The translations under genes were made by a program, and so were the position numbers. Source: a virus. From it: a DNA stretch of 25,428 nt. This document shows, piece after piece, positions 6,558-13,419 of this stretch; within the stretch, counting starts at the first letter, position 1; every line of letters starts with the position of its first letter. A model generated the notes under the pieces. That model saw only the letters and a program-made list of their open reading frames with translations. It was not told the origin of the DNA and ran no database searches. Location: IMG/VR virus record IMGVR_UViG_3300032236_000886, positions 1 to 25,428 of that record; one strand, given 5' to 3'.

Positions 6558-6566
6558 ATTGTATCA
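6558..6566 (-). promoter_or_regulatory. Extended -10 promoter candidate
   Basis: The minus strand reads TGATACAAT: TG, one base, then TACAAT (5 of 6 to TATAAT). It lies about 30 nt upstream of the ATG at 6525. There is no good -35, which extended -10 promoters can tolerate. Confidence 0.45.
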
Positions 6567-6681
6567 TGGGGTGCGTTCTGCGTGTACCAGAATTTAGGGG
6601 TCTGTACTTGATTTTTGCAAGGATAGTAAAGTACAAACGTACGGATAGTAGACGGGCGAAAGGTGGGTAAAGGTGGACAAA

Positions 6682-6699
6682 CGTCATACCGGTATGACA
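6682..6699. promoter_or_regulatory. Palindrome site 6
   Basis: CGTCATACCGGTATGACA has a CG centre and one end mismatch. It is about 115 bp upstream of the extended -10 promoter, at the edge of the AT-rich region. It is the only site lacking the flanking GTT. Confidence 0.75.
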
Positions 6700-6900
6700 T
6701 GTTCAGTGCTGTTTAGTAAATTGGATGGCGATGTACCATCGAAACTTGGTAATCAAAATATATAAAATACAAAGCACAGTCTCAGGCAAACACAGACCCC
6801 GAAAAACCAAAAACCACCATCACATAGTTAAGTCAGACCAATTAGAAAAAAGAACCTGTAAAAAACAAGTCGTTCTGGAACATCTACTCTAATATAATAA

Positions 6901-6928
6901 TATATATATATATATACTTACTTACTTA
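6901..6928. repeat. (TA)8 tract followed by (CTTA)3
   Basis: Sixteen bases of perfect TA repeat (6901-6916), preceded by AATATAATAA, run into three CTTA units (6917-6928). This is a low-melting tract in an otherwise GC-moderate genome. Confidence 0.9.
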
Positions 6929-7129
6929 GACTCTCTTGCTGGTTAGAACATTGCTACTTGGGCCAAACGTGATTATCCATGATGTTCCGCTACTTGATTG
7001 GAACTTTGCATATTTACTTGGTACGTGCGAAGTACACGCTTTGCGATCAGAACGCATAGGTGCTTAGGTGCATAGTTACTTCGGCCACCAGTTCCCTTGA
7101 CATTGTTAAGATATTTGACAAAACAAAAA

Positions 7130-7156
7130 GCCTCATACCCGTGCAAGGTATGAGGC
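7130..7156 (-). terminator. Rho-independent terminator, leftward (second of tandem pair)
   Basis: On the minus strand a perfect 10-bp stem GCCTCATACC/GGTATGAGGC with a 7-nt loop is followed by TTTTTGTTTT. It lies downstream of the first terminator of the 171-aa gene and would catch read-through. Confidence 0.8.
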
Positions 7157-7177
7157 GAAAGTGAACAGACGCAAAAA

Positions 7178-7195
7178 AGCCCGCCGAAGCGGGCT
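7178..7195 (-). terminator. Rho-independent terminator, leftward (first of tandem pair)
   Basis: On the minus strand AGCCCGC/GCGGGCT pairs as a 7-bp GC-rich stem with a TTCG loop, and is followed by TTTTT. It lies 22 bp after the stop codon of the 171-aa gene. Confidence 0.85.
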
Positions 7196-7199
7196 GAAT

Positions 7200-7219
7200 T
7201 GTCATACATGTATGACGTT
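7200..7219. promoter_or_regulatory. Palindrome site 7
   Basis: TGTCATACATGTATGACGTT has perfect inner arms and one end mismatch. It sits between the stop codon of the 171-aa gene, which it abuts, and the first terminator. It is therefore at a gene's 3' end rather than its 5' end. Confidence 0.8.
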
Positions 7220-7733
7220 ATTCGCTGAGGTCTTCGCCTGCCTCTTTGAGCACCTCTGCGATCGCATCGATCAAAGGCGTGCCATCGGCCATCAGGGTTT
7301 CGATCATGATCAGCACCTCCTCTGCTGTGTCTGACATCTTCCATACATTCAGCAAAGCCGCGATCATCTTTTCATAATCGGATTTTGCTTCGCCCGCCTT
7401 TTTGGTGTCGCCTTTGCCCTTGGCTTTGGCGCGTGCGGCGTTGAACACGAATGGCACATCATTTTCCAATGCAAAGCGGACATCAGACACATAGTTCTTG
7501 GCCGTGGCTTTGGACACGCCCTCGGCGACAAATGCATCATGAAACGTGCGGGCGTTGGTGTCTTTGCGCATATCACCCAATGAAGTCACGCCGAGACCGC
7601 GCAGGGTCTTGATCTTCTCGTTAACGATGGCCAAGCCATCCGCCGCGCCCTTGATGGCTTTGGCGGTGTCTTTGATGGCGGTGAATACTGCTGAGGTATC
7701 AGCATGAACGATGGCGAGGTTAGCTTTTGACAT
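7218..7733 (-). CDS. Hypothetical early protein (171 aa) behind a near-consensus promoter
   Basis: I do not recognise the family. The product is helical. Residues about 45-90 (DMRKDTNARTFHDAF, GVSKATAKNYVSDVRFALEND) look like a small helical DNA-binding module, similar in feel to the core-binding (SAM-like) domain of tyrosine recombinases, but no catalytic domain follows. Then come a Lys/Ala-rich linker (ARAKAKGKGDTKKAGEAK) and an acidic C-terminal helical region. AAGGGA lies about 8 nt upstream of the ATG. It is a single-gene unit: a strong promoter upstream, two terminators downstream, and palindrome sites at both ends. That isolated control suggests an abundant early protein, possibly the regulator of the palindromes; this is inference. 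Confidence 0.65.
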   Translation of the reverse strand: MSKANLAIVHADTSAVFTAIKDTAKAIKGAADGLAIVNEKIKTLRGLGVTSLGDMRKDTNARTFHDAFVAEGVSKATAKNYVSDVRFALENDVPFVFNAARAKAKGKGDTKKAGEAKSDYEKMIAALLNVWKMSDTAEEVLIMIETLMADGTPLIDAIAEVLKEAGEDLSE

Positions 7734-7798
7734 GGTGAATTCCCTTTCAAGGAATATCGGCGTATCTGTTGCGATACCTTTGTTGAACCGATGACTGA

Positions 7799-7827
7799 AT
7801 TATGGTCCCTTTTGATCACTTTGTCAA
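7799..7827 (-). promoter_or_regulatory. Near-consensus sigma70 promoter, leftward
   Basis: On the minus strand TTGACA (7822-7827, perfect) is followed by a 17-bp spacer and CATAAT (7799-7804, 5 of 6). The start would be near 7792, about 59 nt before the ATG at 7733. Palindrome site 8 begins 11 bp upstream of the -35. Confidence 0.8.
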
Positions 7828-7838
7828 CTGTTTTGTAT

Positions 7839-7858
7839 CGTCATACGCGTATGACGTT
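7839..7858. promoter_or_regulatory. Palindrome site 8 (perfect arms)
   Basis: CGTCATACGCGTATGACGTT has a perfect 18-bp dyad with a GC centre. It is centred about 56 bp upstream of the predicted leftward start, a position where activators often bind. Confidence 0.8.
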
Positions 7859-8028
7859 TTCTGCCTGAAACGCTTTTGCGCCACCAGTTCCCCCACCGCG
7901 CCCCCACCGTCCCGATACCATTCAGGAGTCCCGTCAGCTGCTTACACTCTATTCCCCTCAAACAGTCCCCAATCCCCCTGAATCCGGGACCCACCCCCTT
8001 TACTTTATAAAGCCCACCAAAAAATTTT

Positions 8029-8034
8029 TATAAT
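8029..8034 (+). promoter_or_regulatory. Possible upstream rightward promoter (-10 only)
   Basis: A perfect TATAAT follows an A/T tract, but no good -35 is present at 16-18 bp. Transcription would start near 8041 and give terS a leader of about 78 nt. Confidence 0.25.
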
Positions 8035-8082
8035 TCATTTTTCATGCAGTCACGTTCCAGAACAGGCCCCCTTTGATATTGT

Positions 8083-8112
8083 TTGCCACTTCTAAAAAAT
8101 TTTTGTTATGAT
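8083..8112 (+). promoter_or_regulatory. Late-operon promoter candidate
   Basis: TTGCCA (8083-8088, 5 of 6) is followed by an 18-bp spacer and TATGAT (8107-8112, 5 of 6). The expected start, near 8118-8120, falls on the terS ATG at 8119, so the transcript would be leaderless. Confidence 0.5.
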
Positions 8113-8118
8113 ACGCCC

Positions 8119-8724
8119 ATGCTGACCATAATCCCAGAGCTGTGTGTCCCGCTGCCCGAAGACGAGGCGGCTACGCTGACCTTGCACGAAAAGGCCGCTG
8201 CACTGTTCAAGACGGTGGAGTTCCTACAAACATTTGGCATCGAAGTCGAGCCCACGGGTGAGGATGAAGTGCGGGCCCGCGCTGCGGTGGCCGGGACGAT
8301 TGGTGCCAACCCTGAAGCTGCCGATCCCCCTGCGGGCGCCGCGATGGCCGTGGCCAACACTGCTGGGTCAGTCGTACATCTGAAAAACATACTTAGCGAA
8401 TACGACCAGATCGTGGTCAAGTCGGCCGTGCAGATTCGCACCTATGTCACCAACAAGCTGATCGAAGAGTCCAACAACCGGGACCCAAAGATTCGCATGC
8501 GGGCATTGGAATTGCTAGGCAAGATCGGCGACGTGGGTCTGTTCGTTGAGCGCACCGAGGTGACCGTGAAGCACAAGACCACGATCGAATTGCAGACCTC
8601 CATCAAGGAGCGCATCTCCCGCTTGCTGCAAGTCAAGAGCAAGGCCGAAGAAATCCAAGAGCTGCCGGTCAAGGCGGTGAGTCTGCGTGAGTCCGCAGAC
8701 CGGGTGTTGGCCGACGATGAGTAA
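8119..8724 (+). CDS. terS: Terminase small subunit (probable)
   Basis: The 201-residue protein lies directly upstream of the large terminase and overlaps it by 8 nt, the standard terS position. Its first half is acidic and Ala-rich. The second half is helical, with SEYDQIVVKSAVQIRTYVTN, NRDPKIRMRALELLGKIGDVG and a C-terminal coiled segment (TSIKERISRLLQVKSKAEEI). The alignment-free resemblance is to phage small terminases that bind the packaging site and feed DNA to TerL. An in-frame TTG at 8083 exists, but the ATG at 8119 is preferred. No ribosome site precedes it; see the leaderless-promoter note. It is the first gene of the late operon. Confidence 0.7.
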   Translation: MLTIIPELCVPLPEDEAATLTLHEKAAALFKTVEFLQTFGIEVEPTGEDEVRARAAVAGTIGANPEAADPPAGAAMAVANTAGSVVHLKNILSEYDQIVVKSAVQIRTYVTNKLIEESNNRDPKIRMRALELLGKIGDVGLFVERTEVTVKHKTTIELQTSIKERISRLLQVKSKAEEIQELPVKAVSLRESADRVLADDE

Positions 8725-10261
8725 CGCCCCCGATCATGACGAGGTGGTGCTGGCCGCGCTGCTCAGCCAAGACCTCTCTGGCCTCAGTGAGGATGAGTTG
8801 GTGGCGTTGGATGAAGAAGTCGGGGAAGTTGAGCGGAGGATTTTGGCCCGCGCATGCCGCGAGGACCTGCTGACGTTCTGTCAACGGATGAACCCGGACT
8901 ACAAGATTGGGCCCCACCACCGGAAATTGGCCCAGCTGCTAGAAGATATGGCGTTTGACCGCAAAGATCGCGTTGCGGTCTCGGTTCCACCACGTCACGG
9001 CAAGTCATTTCTCGTGTCAGTCTATTTTCCAGCATGGTTTTTAGGTAATTTCCCGAACAAAAAAGTGCTGATGGTGTCCCACACAACCGATCTGGCTGTG
9101 GATTTTGGCCGAAAAGTGCGAAATTTGGTAGACCAACCGACATATAAAGACATTTTTCCCACTGTAACGCTAGCTGCCGACTCAAAAAGTGCCGGAAGAT
9201 GGAACACCAACACAGGTGGAGAGTATTTTGCGACCGGTGTGGGCTCCGCGCTGGCCGGTCGGGGTGCGGATTTGCTCCTGATTGACGACCCGCACAACGA
9301 ACAAGACATCGTGAATGGCAATTTCGAGGCTTTTCAAAAGGCCTATGAGTGGTTCACGTTCGGTGCCCGCACGCGACTGATGCCCGGCGGGCGGGTGGCC
9401 ATTGTGCATACCCGCTGGCACCCCAACGACTTGATTGGCAACATGGCCAAGGACATGGCCCGCAATGGTGAGGCTGACGTCTACGAGTTTTTCGAGTTTC
9501 CGGCCATCTTCAACGAAAACACGCCTGAGGAGAGGGCGCTGTGGCCAGATTTCTACGATTTGAAGGCGCTGCACCGCACCCGGGCGTCCATGCCAGCCTT
9601 CCAGTGGAACGCGCAGTACCAGCAAAACCCGACGGCCGAAGAGGGCGCCGTGGTCAAACGCGAGTGGTGGAAGCTGTGGGAGCGCGAAGACCCGCCCACC
9701 TGCGACTACATCATCATGACGCTGGATGCTGCGGCAGAAATCAAAAACCGCAACGACTTTACCGCCTTGCTCACGTGGGGCGTGTTCTCTGACGAGAGAC
9801 TGACAAATGATGCCCCCCACATCATCTTGCTCAACGCCATCAACATCCGCGTGGAGTTCCCCGAGCTTAAAGACCTGTGCATGCGCGAGTACAAAGAGTG
9901 GGAGCCGGACGCATTCATCGTGGAGAAGAAGTCGGCCGGGACGCAACTGTTCCAAGAGTTCAGGCGCATGGGAATTCCCGTGGCTGAGTTCACCCCGCAC
10001 CGGGGCACGGGCGACAAATTGGCCCGTCTAAATGCTGTGGCGGATATTTTCAGATCGGGCATGGTCTGGTATCCTGCGGGTAGGCGCTGGGCGGAAGCCG
10101 TGGTCGAGCAGGTGGCCGCGTTCCCAGCCTCAGACAACGACGACATGGTTGACTGCACATCGATGGCGCTGGCACGCTTCAGGAATGGCGGTTTCATCCG
10201 GTTGGACAGTGATTACGCTGATGAGCCGAATGGGCGCATCCGCCGGGCAGCATACTATTAA
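8717..10261 (+). CDS. terL: Terminase large subunit
   Basis: This is the ATP-driven DNA-packaging motor with a headful or cos nuclease, 514 residues. The ATG at 8717 is chosen because it overlaps the terS stop (ATGAGTAA). The Walker A motif is PPRHGKS at residues 91-97 and Walker B is LLLIDDPH at about 186-193. The C-terminal RNase H-like nuclease shows its acidic residues in MTLDAAAEIKNRNDFTALL (about 333-351), DAFIVEKKSAGTQLFQE (about 396-412) and DNDDMVDCTSMAL (about 473-485). The length is normal for the family. It binds the portal, encoded next with an AAGGA ribosome site after an 8-bp gap. Confidence 0.95.
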   Translation: MSNAPDHDEVVLAALLSQDLSGLSEDELVALDEEVGEVERRILARACREDLLTFCQRMNPDYKIGPHHRKLAQLLEDMAFDRKDRVAVSVPPRHGKSFLVSVYFPAWFLGNFPNKKVLMVSHTTDLAVDFGRKVRNLVDQPTYKDIFPTVTLAADSKSAGRWNTNTGGEYFATGVGSALAGRGADLLLIDDPHNEQDIVNGNFEAFQKAYEWFTFGARTRLMPGGRVAIVHTRWHPNDLIGNMAKDMARNGEADVYEFFEFPAIFNENTPEERALWPDFYDLKALHRTRASMPAFQWNAQYQQNPTAEEGAVVKREWWKLWEREDPPTCDYIIMTLDAAAEIKNRNDFTALLTWGVFSDERLTNDAPHIILLNAINIRVEFPELKDLCMREYKEWEPDAFIVEKKSAGTQLFQEFRRMGIPVAEFTPHRGTGDKLARLNAVADIFRSGMVWYPAGRRWAEAVVEQVAAFPASDNDDMVDCTSMALARFRNGGFIRLDSDYADEPNGRIRRAAYY

Positions 10262-10269
10262 GGACTCAC

Positions 10270-12804
10270 ATGGCAATTGACAAAGCTCTCTACGGCGCAC
10301 CGATCGGCTTGAACGACGCTGCCAACCAACCTGATCTTGAGATCGAGATCGACAACCCCGACATGGTGACGCTCTCTGATGGCAGCGTGGAGATCACGAT
10401 CGAGCCCGGCGAAGACAAGCTGGCCGATGGCACGATGTTCGACGACAACTTGGCCGAGCACCTCGATGAGGGGTACATGTCTGAGTTGGCCGGGAGCCTG
10501 ATCGAAGATTACGACAACGACCTCTCAAGCCGCAAGGACTGGGAGAAGACCTATGTTGAGGGTCTTAAGTTGTTGGGTCTGCACTATGAAGAGCGCACCG
10601 AGCCGTGGAACGGCGCGTGCGGGGTCTTCCACCCCATGCTCACTGAAGCAGTTGTGCGGTTCCAGAGCGAGACGATCATGGAGACGTTCCCAGCGATGGG
10701 CCCCGTCAAGACCCAGATCATCGGCAAGCAGACACGTGCCAAGGAAGAAGCGGCCAAGCGTGTGCAAGATGACATGAACTACCAGCTCACCGAGGTGATG
10801 GTGGAGTACCGCCCAGAGCATGAGAAGATGCTGTGGAACTTGCCCATCTCGGGCAGCGCGTTCAAGAAGGTGTACTTCGATCCGTCACTGGATCGTCAGG
10901 TGTCGATGTTCATCCCCGCAGAGGATGTGATCCTGCCCTATGGCACCTCAGAGTTGTCGCTCACACCACGTGTGACGCACCGCATGCGCAAGACCAAGAA
11001 TGAGTTGTTGCGCTTGATGAACGCTGGGTTCTACCGCGAGATCGAGTTGGGTGAGCCCAGCAAGAACTTGGACGAAGTGCAGAAAGCCAAGGACAAAGAG
11101 ACCGGCTTCAGCGCAGCGTATGACGACCGCTTCCAGCTCTTGGAGATTCAGGTTGAGCTTGACATCGAAGGGTTCGAAGACAAAGACGACAAAGGCCACA
11201 AGACCGGCCTCGCTCTGCCGTACATCGTCACCATCATCAAAGACACCCAAGACGTGTTGGCCGTGCGCCGCAACTGGAAGCAAGATGATGAGACCCACCA
11301 GAAGCGCCAGCACATGGTGCATTACCAATACATCCCCGGCTTTGGCTCCTATGGCTTTGGTCTGATTCACCTGATTGGTGGCGCGGCCAAGTCGGCCACT
11401 TCCATCACACGTCAGTTGGTGGACTCGGGCACGCTCAGCAACTTGCCCGGCGGTTTGAAGACCCGTGGTCTGCGCATCAAGGGCGACGACACACCGATCG
11501 CTCCGGGTGAGTTCCGTGATGTGGACATCACATCAGGCAGCTTGCGCGACAGCATTGTGCCCCTGCCATACAAAGAGCCGAGCCAGACCCTGCTGGCGCT
11601 GATGAATCAGATCGTCGATGACGCCCGTCGCTTCGCTGCTGTGGCGGACATGAAGGTGAGTGACATGAGCGCGAACGCGCCCGTGGGCACGACACTGGCC
11701 ATCCTTGAGCGCATGTTGAAAGTGATGTCTGCTGTGCAGGCCCGCTTGCACTACAGCTTGAAGCAAGAGTTGAAACTCTTGGCTGGCATCATCCGCGACT
11801 ACACCGACGAAGACTACTCGTATGACGCCGAAGGCCCACGTGGTGCGCAGGCCAAAGAGTCGGATTACCACACCACTGAGGTGATCCCAGTCAGCGACCC
11901 CAACGCAGCAACGATGAGTCAGCGCGTGGTGCAGTACCAAGCGGTGATGCAGATGGCTCAAGCGGCCCCACAGATTTACGACTTGCCACAGTTGCACCGC
12001 CAGATGTTGGACGTCTTGGGCGTCAAGCACGCCGACAAGCTCGTGCCGTTGGAAGACGACATGAAGCCGACCGACCCGGTGACTGAGAACATGCAGATCA
12101 TGAAGGGCAAGCCGGTCAAGGCGTTCCTTGCACAGGACCACGAGGCGCACATCGCTGTGCATATGGCTGCGATGCAAGACCCCAAACTCGCGGCCGTCAT
12201 GGGCCAGAACCCACAAGCTCAGGTGTTGCTTGCCGCCGCGCACGCGCACATCGCCGAGCACTTGGGGTTCGCATACCGCGCACAGGTCGAACAACAGTTG
12301 GGCGTCCCGCTGCCACATCCCGATCAGCCGATGGACCCAGCCGTGGAAGCACAACTCGCACCGTTGGTGGCCCAAGCCGCGCAGCAGGTGTTGCAGAGCA
12401 ACCAGAAGCAGGCTGCACAGCAAGCCGCGCAGCAGCAACAACAAGACCCACAGTTCCAGCTCGACCAGCAAGAGTTGCAACTCAAGGGCAAGGAAGTCAG
12501 CATCAAAGAGAAGAAGTTGCAGATGGATGCAGCCACTCAGGCCGACAAACTTCAGATCGAACGCGAGCGTATCGCCGCGCAAAAAGAAATCGCTGGTATG
12601 CAGGTCGGTGCGAAAGCACAGTCCGACCAATTGCATGTCAGCGCACAGCATCAGACCGAAGGTCTGCGTCTCGGTGTGGACATCGCCAAACACAAGGCGG
12701 ATAAGCACCATAACGCTCTGGAAGGAGCCCACCAGCGGCACCACGAAATCATGGCCAACGCCATGAGCGCGGCGCAGCAAAAACCACCGAAGGAAAATGA
12801 TTGA
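10270..12804 (+). CDS. Portal protein with long Gln-rich C-terminal extension
   Basis: At 844 residues this is long for a portal. Residues about 90-470 contain the portal-like core: WNGACGVFHPMLTEAVVRFQ, FPAMGPVKTQIIGKQTRAK, LWNLPISGSAFKKVYFD and FIPAEDVILPYGTSEL, then a clip-like HYQYIPGFGSYGFGLIHLIG. This type is the dodecameric connector through which DNA enters and leaves the head. From about residue 690 it turns into Gln/Ala-rich low-complexity sequence (QKQAAQQAAQQQQQDPQFQL) and then a charged coiled-coil with many Lys, Glu and His. That tail may form a barrel or coiled tube inside the head, as in P22, but this is inferred. It is next to terL, as expected. Confidence 0.88.
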   Translation: MAIDKALYGAPIGLNDAANQPDLEIEIDNPDMVTLSDGSVEITIEPGEDKLADGTMFDDNLAEHLDEGYMSELAGSLIEDYDNDLSSRKDWEKTYVEGLKLLGLHYEERTEPWNGACGVFHPMLTEAVVRFQSETIMETFPAMGPVKTQIIGKQTRAKEEAAKRVQDDMNYQLTEVMVEYRPEHEKMLWNLPISGSAFKKVYFDPSLDRQVSMFIPAEDVILPYGTSELSLTPRVTHRMRKTKNELLRLMNAGFYREIELGEPSKNLDEVQKAKDKETGFSAAYDDRFQLLEIQVELDIEGFEDKDDKGHKTGLALPYIVTIIKDTQDVLAVRRNWKQDDETHQKRQHMVHYQYIPGFGSYGFGLIHLIGGAAKSATSITRQLVDSGTLSNLPGGLKTRGLRIKGDDTPIAPGEFRDVDITSGSLRDSIVPLPYKEPSQTLLALMNQIVDDARRFAAVADMKVSDMSANAPVGTTLAILERMLKVMSAVQARLHYSLKQELKLLAGIIRDYTDEDYSYDAEGPRGAQAKESDYHTTEVIPVSDPNAATMSQRVVQYQAVMQMAQAAPQIYDLPQLHRQMLDVLGVKHADKLVPLEDDMKPTDPVTENMQIMKGKPVKAFLAQDHEAHIAVHMAAMQDPKLAAVMGQNPQAQVLLAAAHAHIAEHLGFAYRAQVEQQLGVPLPHPDQPMDPAVEAQLAPLVAQAAQQVLQSNQKQAAQQAAQQQQQDPQFQLDQQELQLKGKEVSIKEKKLQMDAATQADKLQIERERIAAQKEIAGMQVGAKAQSDQLHVSAQHQTEGLRLGVDIAKHKADKHHNALEGAHQRHHEIMANAMSAAQQKPPKEND

Positions 12805-12992
12805 CAAAAGAACTTGAGATATTACGCAAGAAATTGCGCGAACGCATGAACGACGTTGCCGACTCGGTGGCGTCGGGTAGATGCGCTGATTTTGGTGAAT
12901 ACCAAAAACTCTGCGGGGTGATCGAGGGCTTGGCCTACGCAGAACGTGACTTACTCGACCTCGCAGAAACTATGAAAGAAACCGATGAGTGA
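12801..12992 (+). CDS. Small helical hypothetical protein with TTG start (63 aa)
   Basis: The TTG start at 12801 overlaps the portal stop by 4 nt. AAGGAAAATGA just upstream gives a ribosome site, and the first ATG inside would lose 15 residues. The protein is one long charged helix (KELEILRKKLRERMNDVADS) followed by FGEYQKLCGVIEGLAYAERDLLDLAE, like small helical accessory proteins seen next to phage portals. I recall similar unnamed phage proteins. Function is unknown. It ends 8 nt inside the GroES-like gene. Confidence 0.65.
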   Translation: MTKELEILRKKLRERMNDVADSVASGRCADFGEYQKLCGVIEGLAYAERDLLDLAETMKETDE

Positions 12993-13410
12993 AACCCTCA
13001 CGCTAGAACCCGGGATTTTCGCAATCCCACAAGTGACCGAAGCCAAAATTGAAGACATCCCACTGGAGGAACGAGCAAAACAACTGCCCGAACCCAAAGG
13101 CTGGATGCTGTTGGCCGCAGTCATTGAAGTACCTGACACCTTTGAAGGTACCAGCATCGTGCGTGCTGAAGTCACACGTAAATCAGACGAGTTGACCTCG
13201 CCTGTGCTCTACGTTATGGCCTTGGGCCCCGAGTGCTACAAAGATGAAACCAAGTTCCCAAGCGGCCCCCGCTGCAAGGAAGGCGACTTCATCCTCACAC
13301 GCCCCTACGCAGGGACACGCGTGAAAATTCACGGTAAAGAGTTCCGCTTGCTCAATGATGACCAAGTTGAAGCGACCGTGCAAGACCCACGTGGCATCAG
13401 CCGCGCATAA
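12985..13410 (+). CDS. GroES/Cpn10-like co-chaperonin (probable)
   Basis: The protein has 141 residues. The second half follows the Cpn10 pattern: LYVMALGPECY (about 75-85), CKEGDFILTRPYAGTRVKIH (about 97-116, matching the GDxVLFxKYAGTEVK pattern) and KEFRLLNDDQVEATV (about 118-132, matching EYLxLREDDILAVV). Residues 50-72 (VPDTFEGTSIVRAEVTRKSD) are where the GroEL-binding mobile loop would sit. Phage co-chaperonins such as T4 gp31 help the host GroEL fold capsid protein. The 40-residue N-terminal extension is unusual. It lies between portal and scaffold, the right place for a capsid-folding helper. The identification rests on motif reading only. Confidence 0.6.
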   Translation: MSETLTLEPGIFAIPQVTEAKIEDIPLEERAKQLPEPKGWMLLAAVIEVPDTFEGTSIVRAEVTRKSDELTSPVLYVMALGPECYKDETKFPSGPRCKEGDFILTRPYAGTRVKIHGKEFRLLNDDQVEATVQDPRGISRA

Positions 13411-13419
13411 GGAGAAAAC

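Larger units (their letters stand above)
6526..7217. other. 692-bp gene-free AT-rich intergenic region, candidate replication origin
   Basis: No convincing gene lies here; the open frame at 6973-7344 overlaps the real gene at 7218 in another frame and holds the terminator repeats. From right to left the region has two tandem leftward terminators (7130-7195), a direct repeat TAGGTGC (7057 and 7065), TACTTG-type repeats (6955, 6991, 7015; variant 7077), CTTA x3, a (TA)8 tract (6901-6916), an A-rich stretch to 6720, palindrome site 6 and a promoter. Base composition is much more AT-rich than the flanks. AT-rich unwinding DNA next to repeats is typical of origins, but no DnaA-type box set was recognised. 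Confidence 0.4.
7734..8118. other. Divergent control region between leftward and rightward arms
   Basis: No gene is seen. It holds the leftward promoter (7799-7827), palindrome site 8 (7839-7858), a strikingly C-rich top strand with many CCCC runs (about 7880-8002), an 11-bp AAAAAATTTTT element repeated at 8019 and 8094, a perfect TATAAT (8029-8034) and the terS-proximal promoter (8083-8112). The position just before terS makes a pac or cos site plausible; that is inference. Confidence 0.5.

Noticed and set aside
6973-7344. 123-aa minus-strand open frame
   Set aside because: It overlaps the real 171-aa gene in another frame and covers the two terminator stems; composition is not protein-like.
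1193-7858. Palindromes as rho-independent terminators
   Set aside because: The 7-bp AT-containing stem is weak and no T-run follows; real terminators with T-runs exist nearby.
1193-7858. Palindromes as a CRISPR array
   Set aside because: Spacing is irregular (hundreds to thousands of bases) with genes between the sites, and no cas gene is visible.
9182-10000. 272-aa minus-strand open frame
   Set aside because: Shadow of terL in the opposite strand; no start signal.
11533-12807. 424-aa minus-strand open frame
   Set aside because: Shadow of the portal gene; Leu/His-rich sequence arises from the Gln/Lys codons of the portal.
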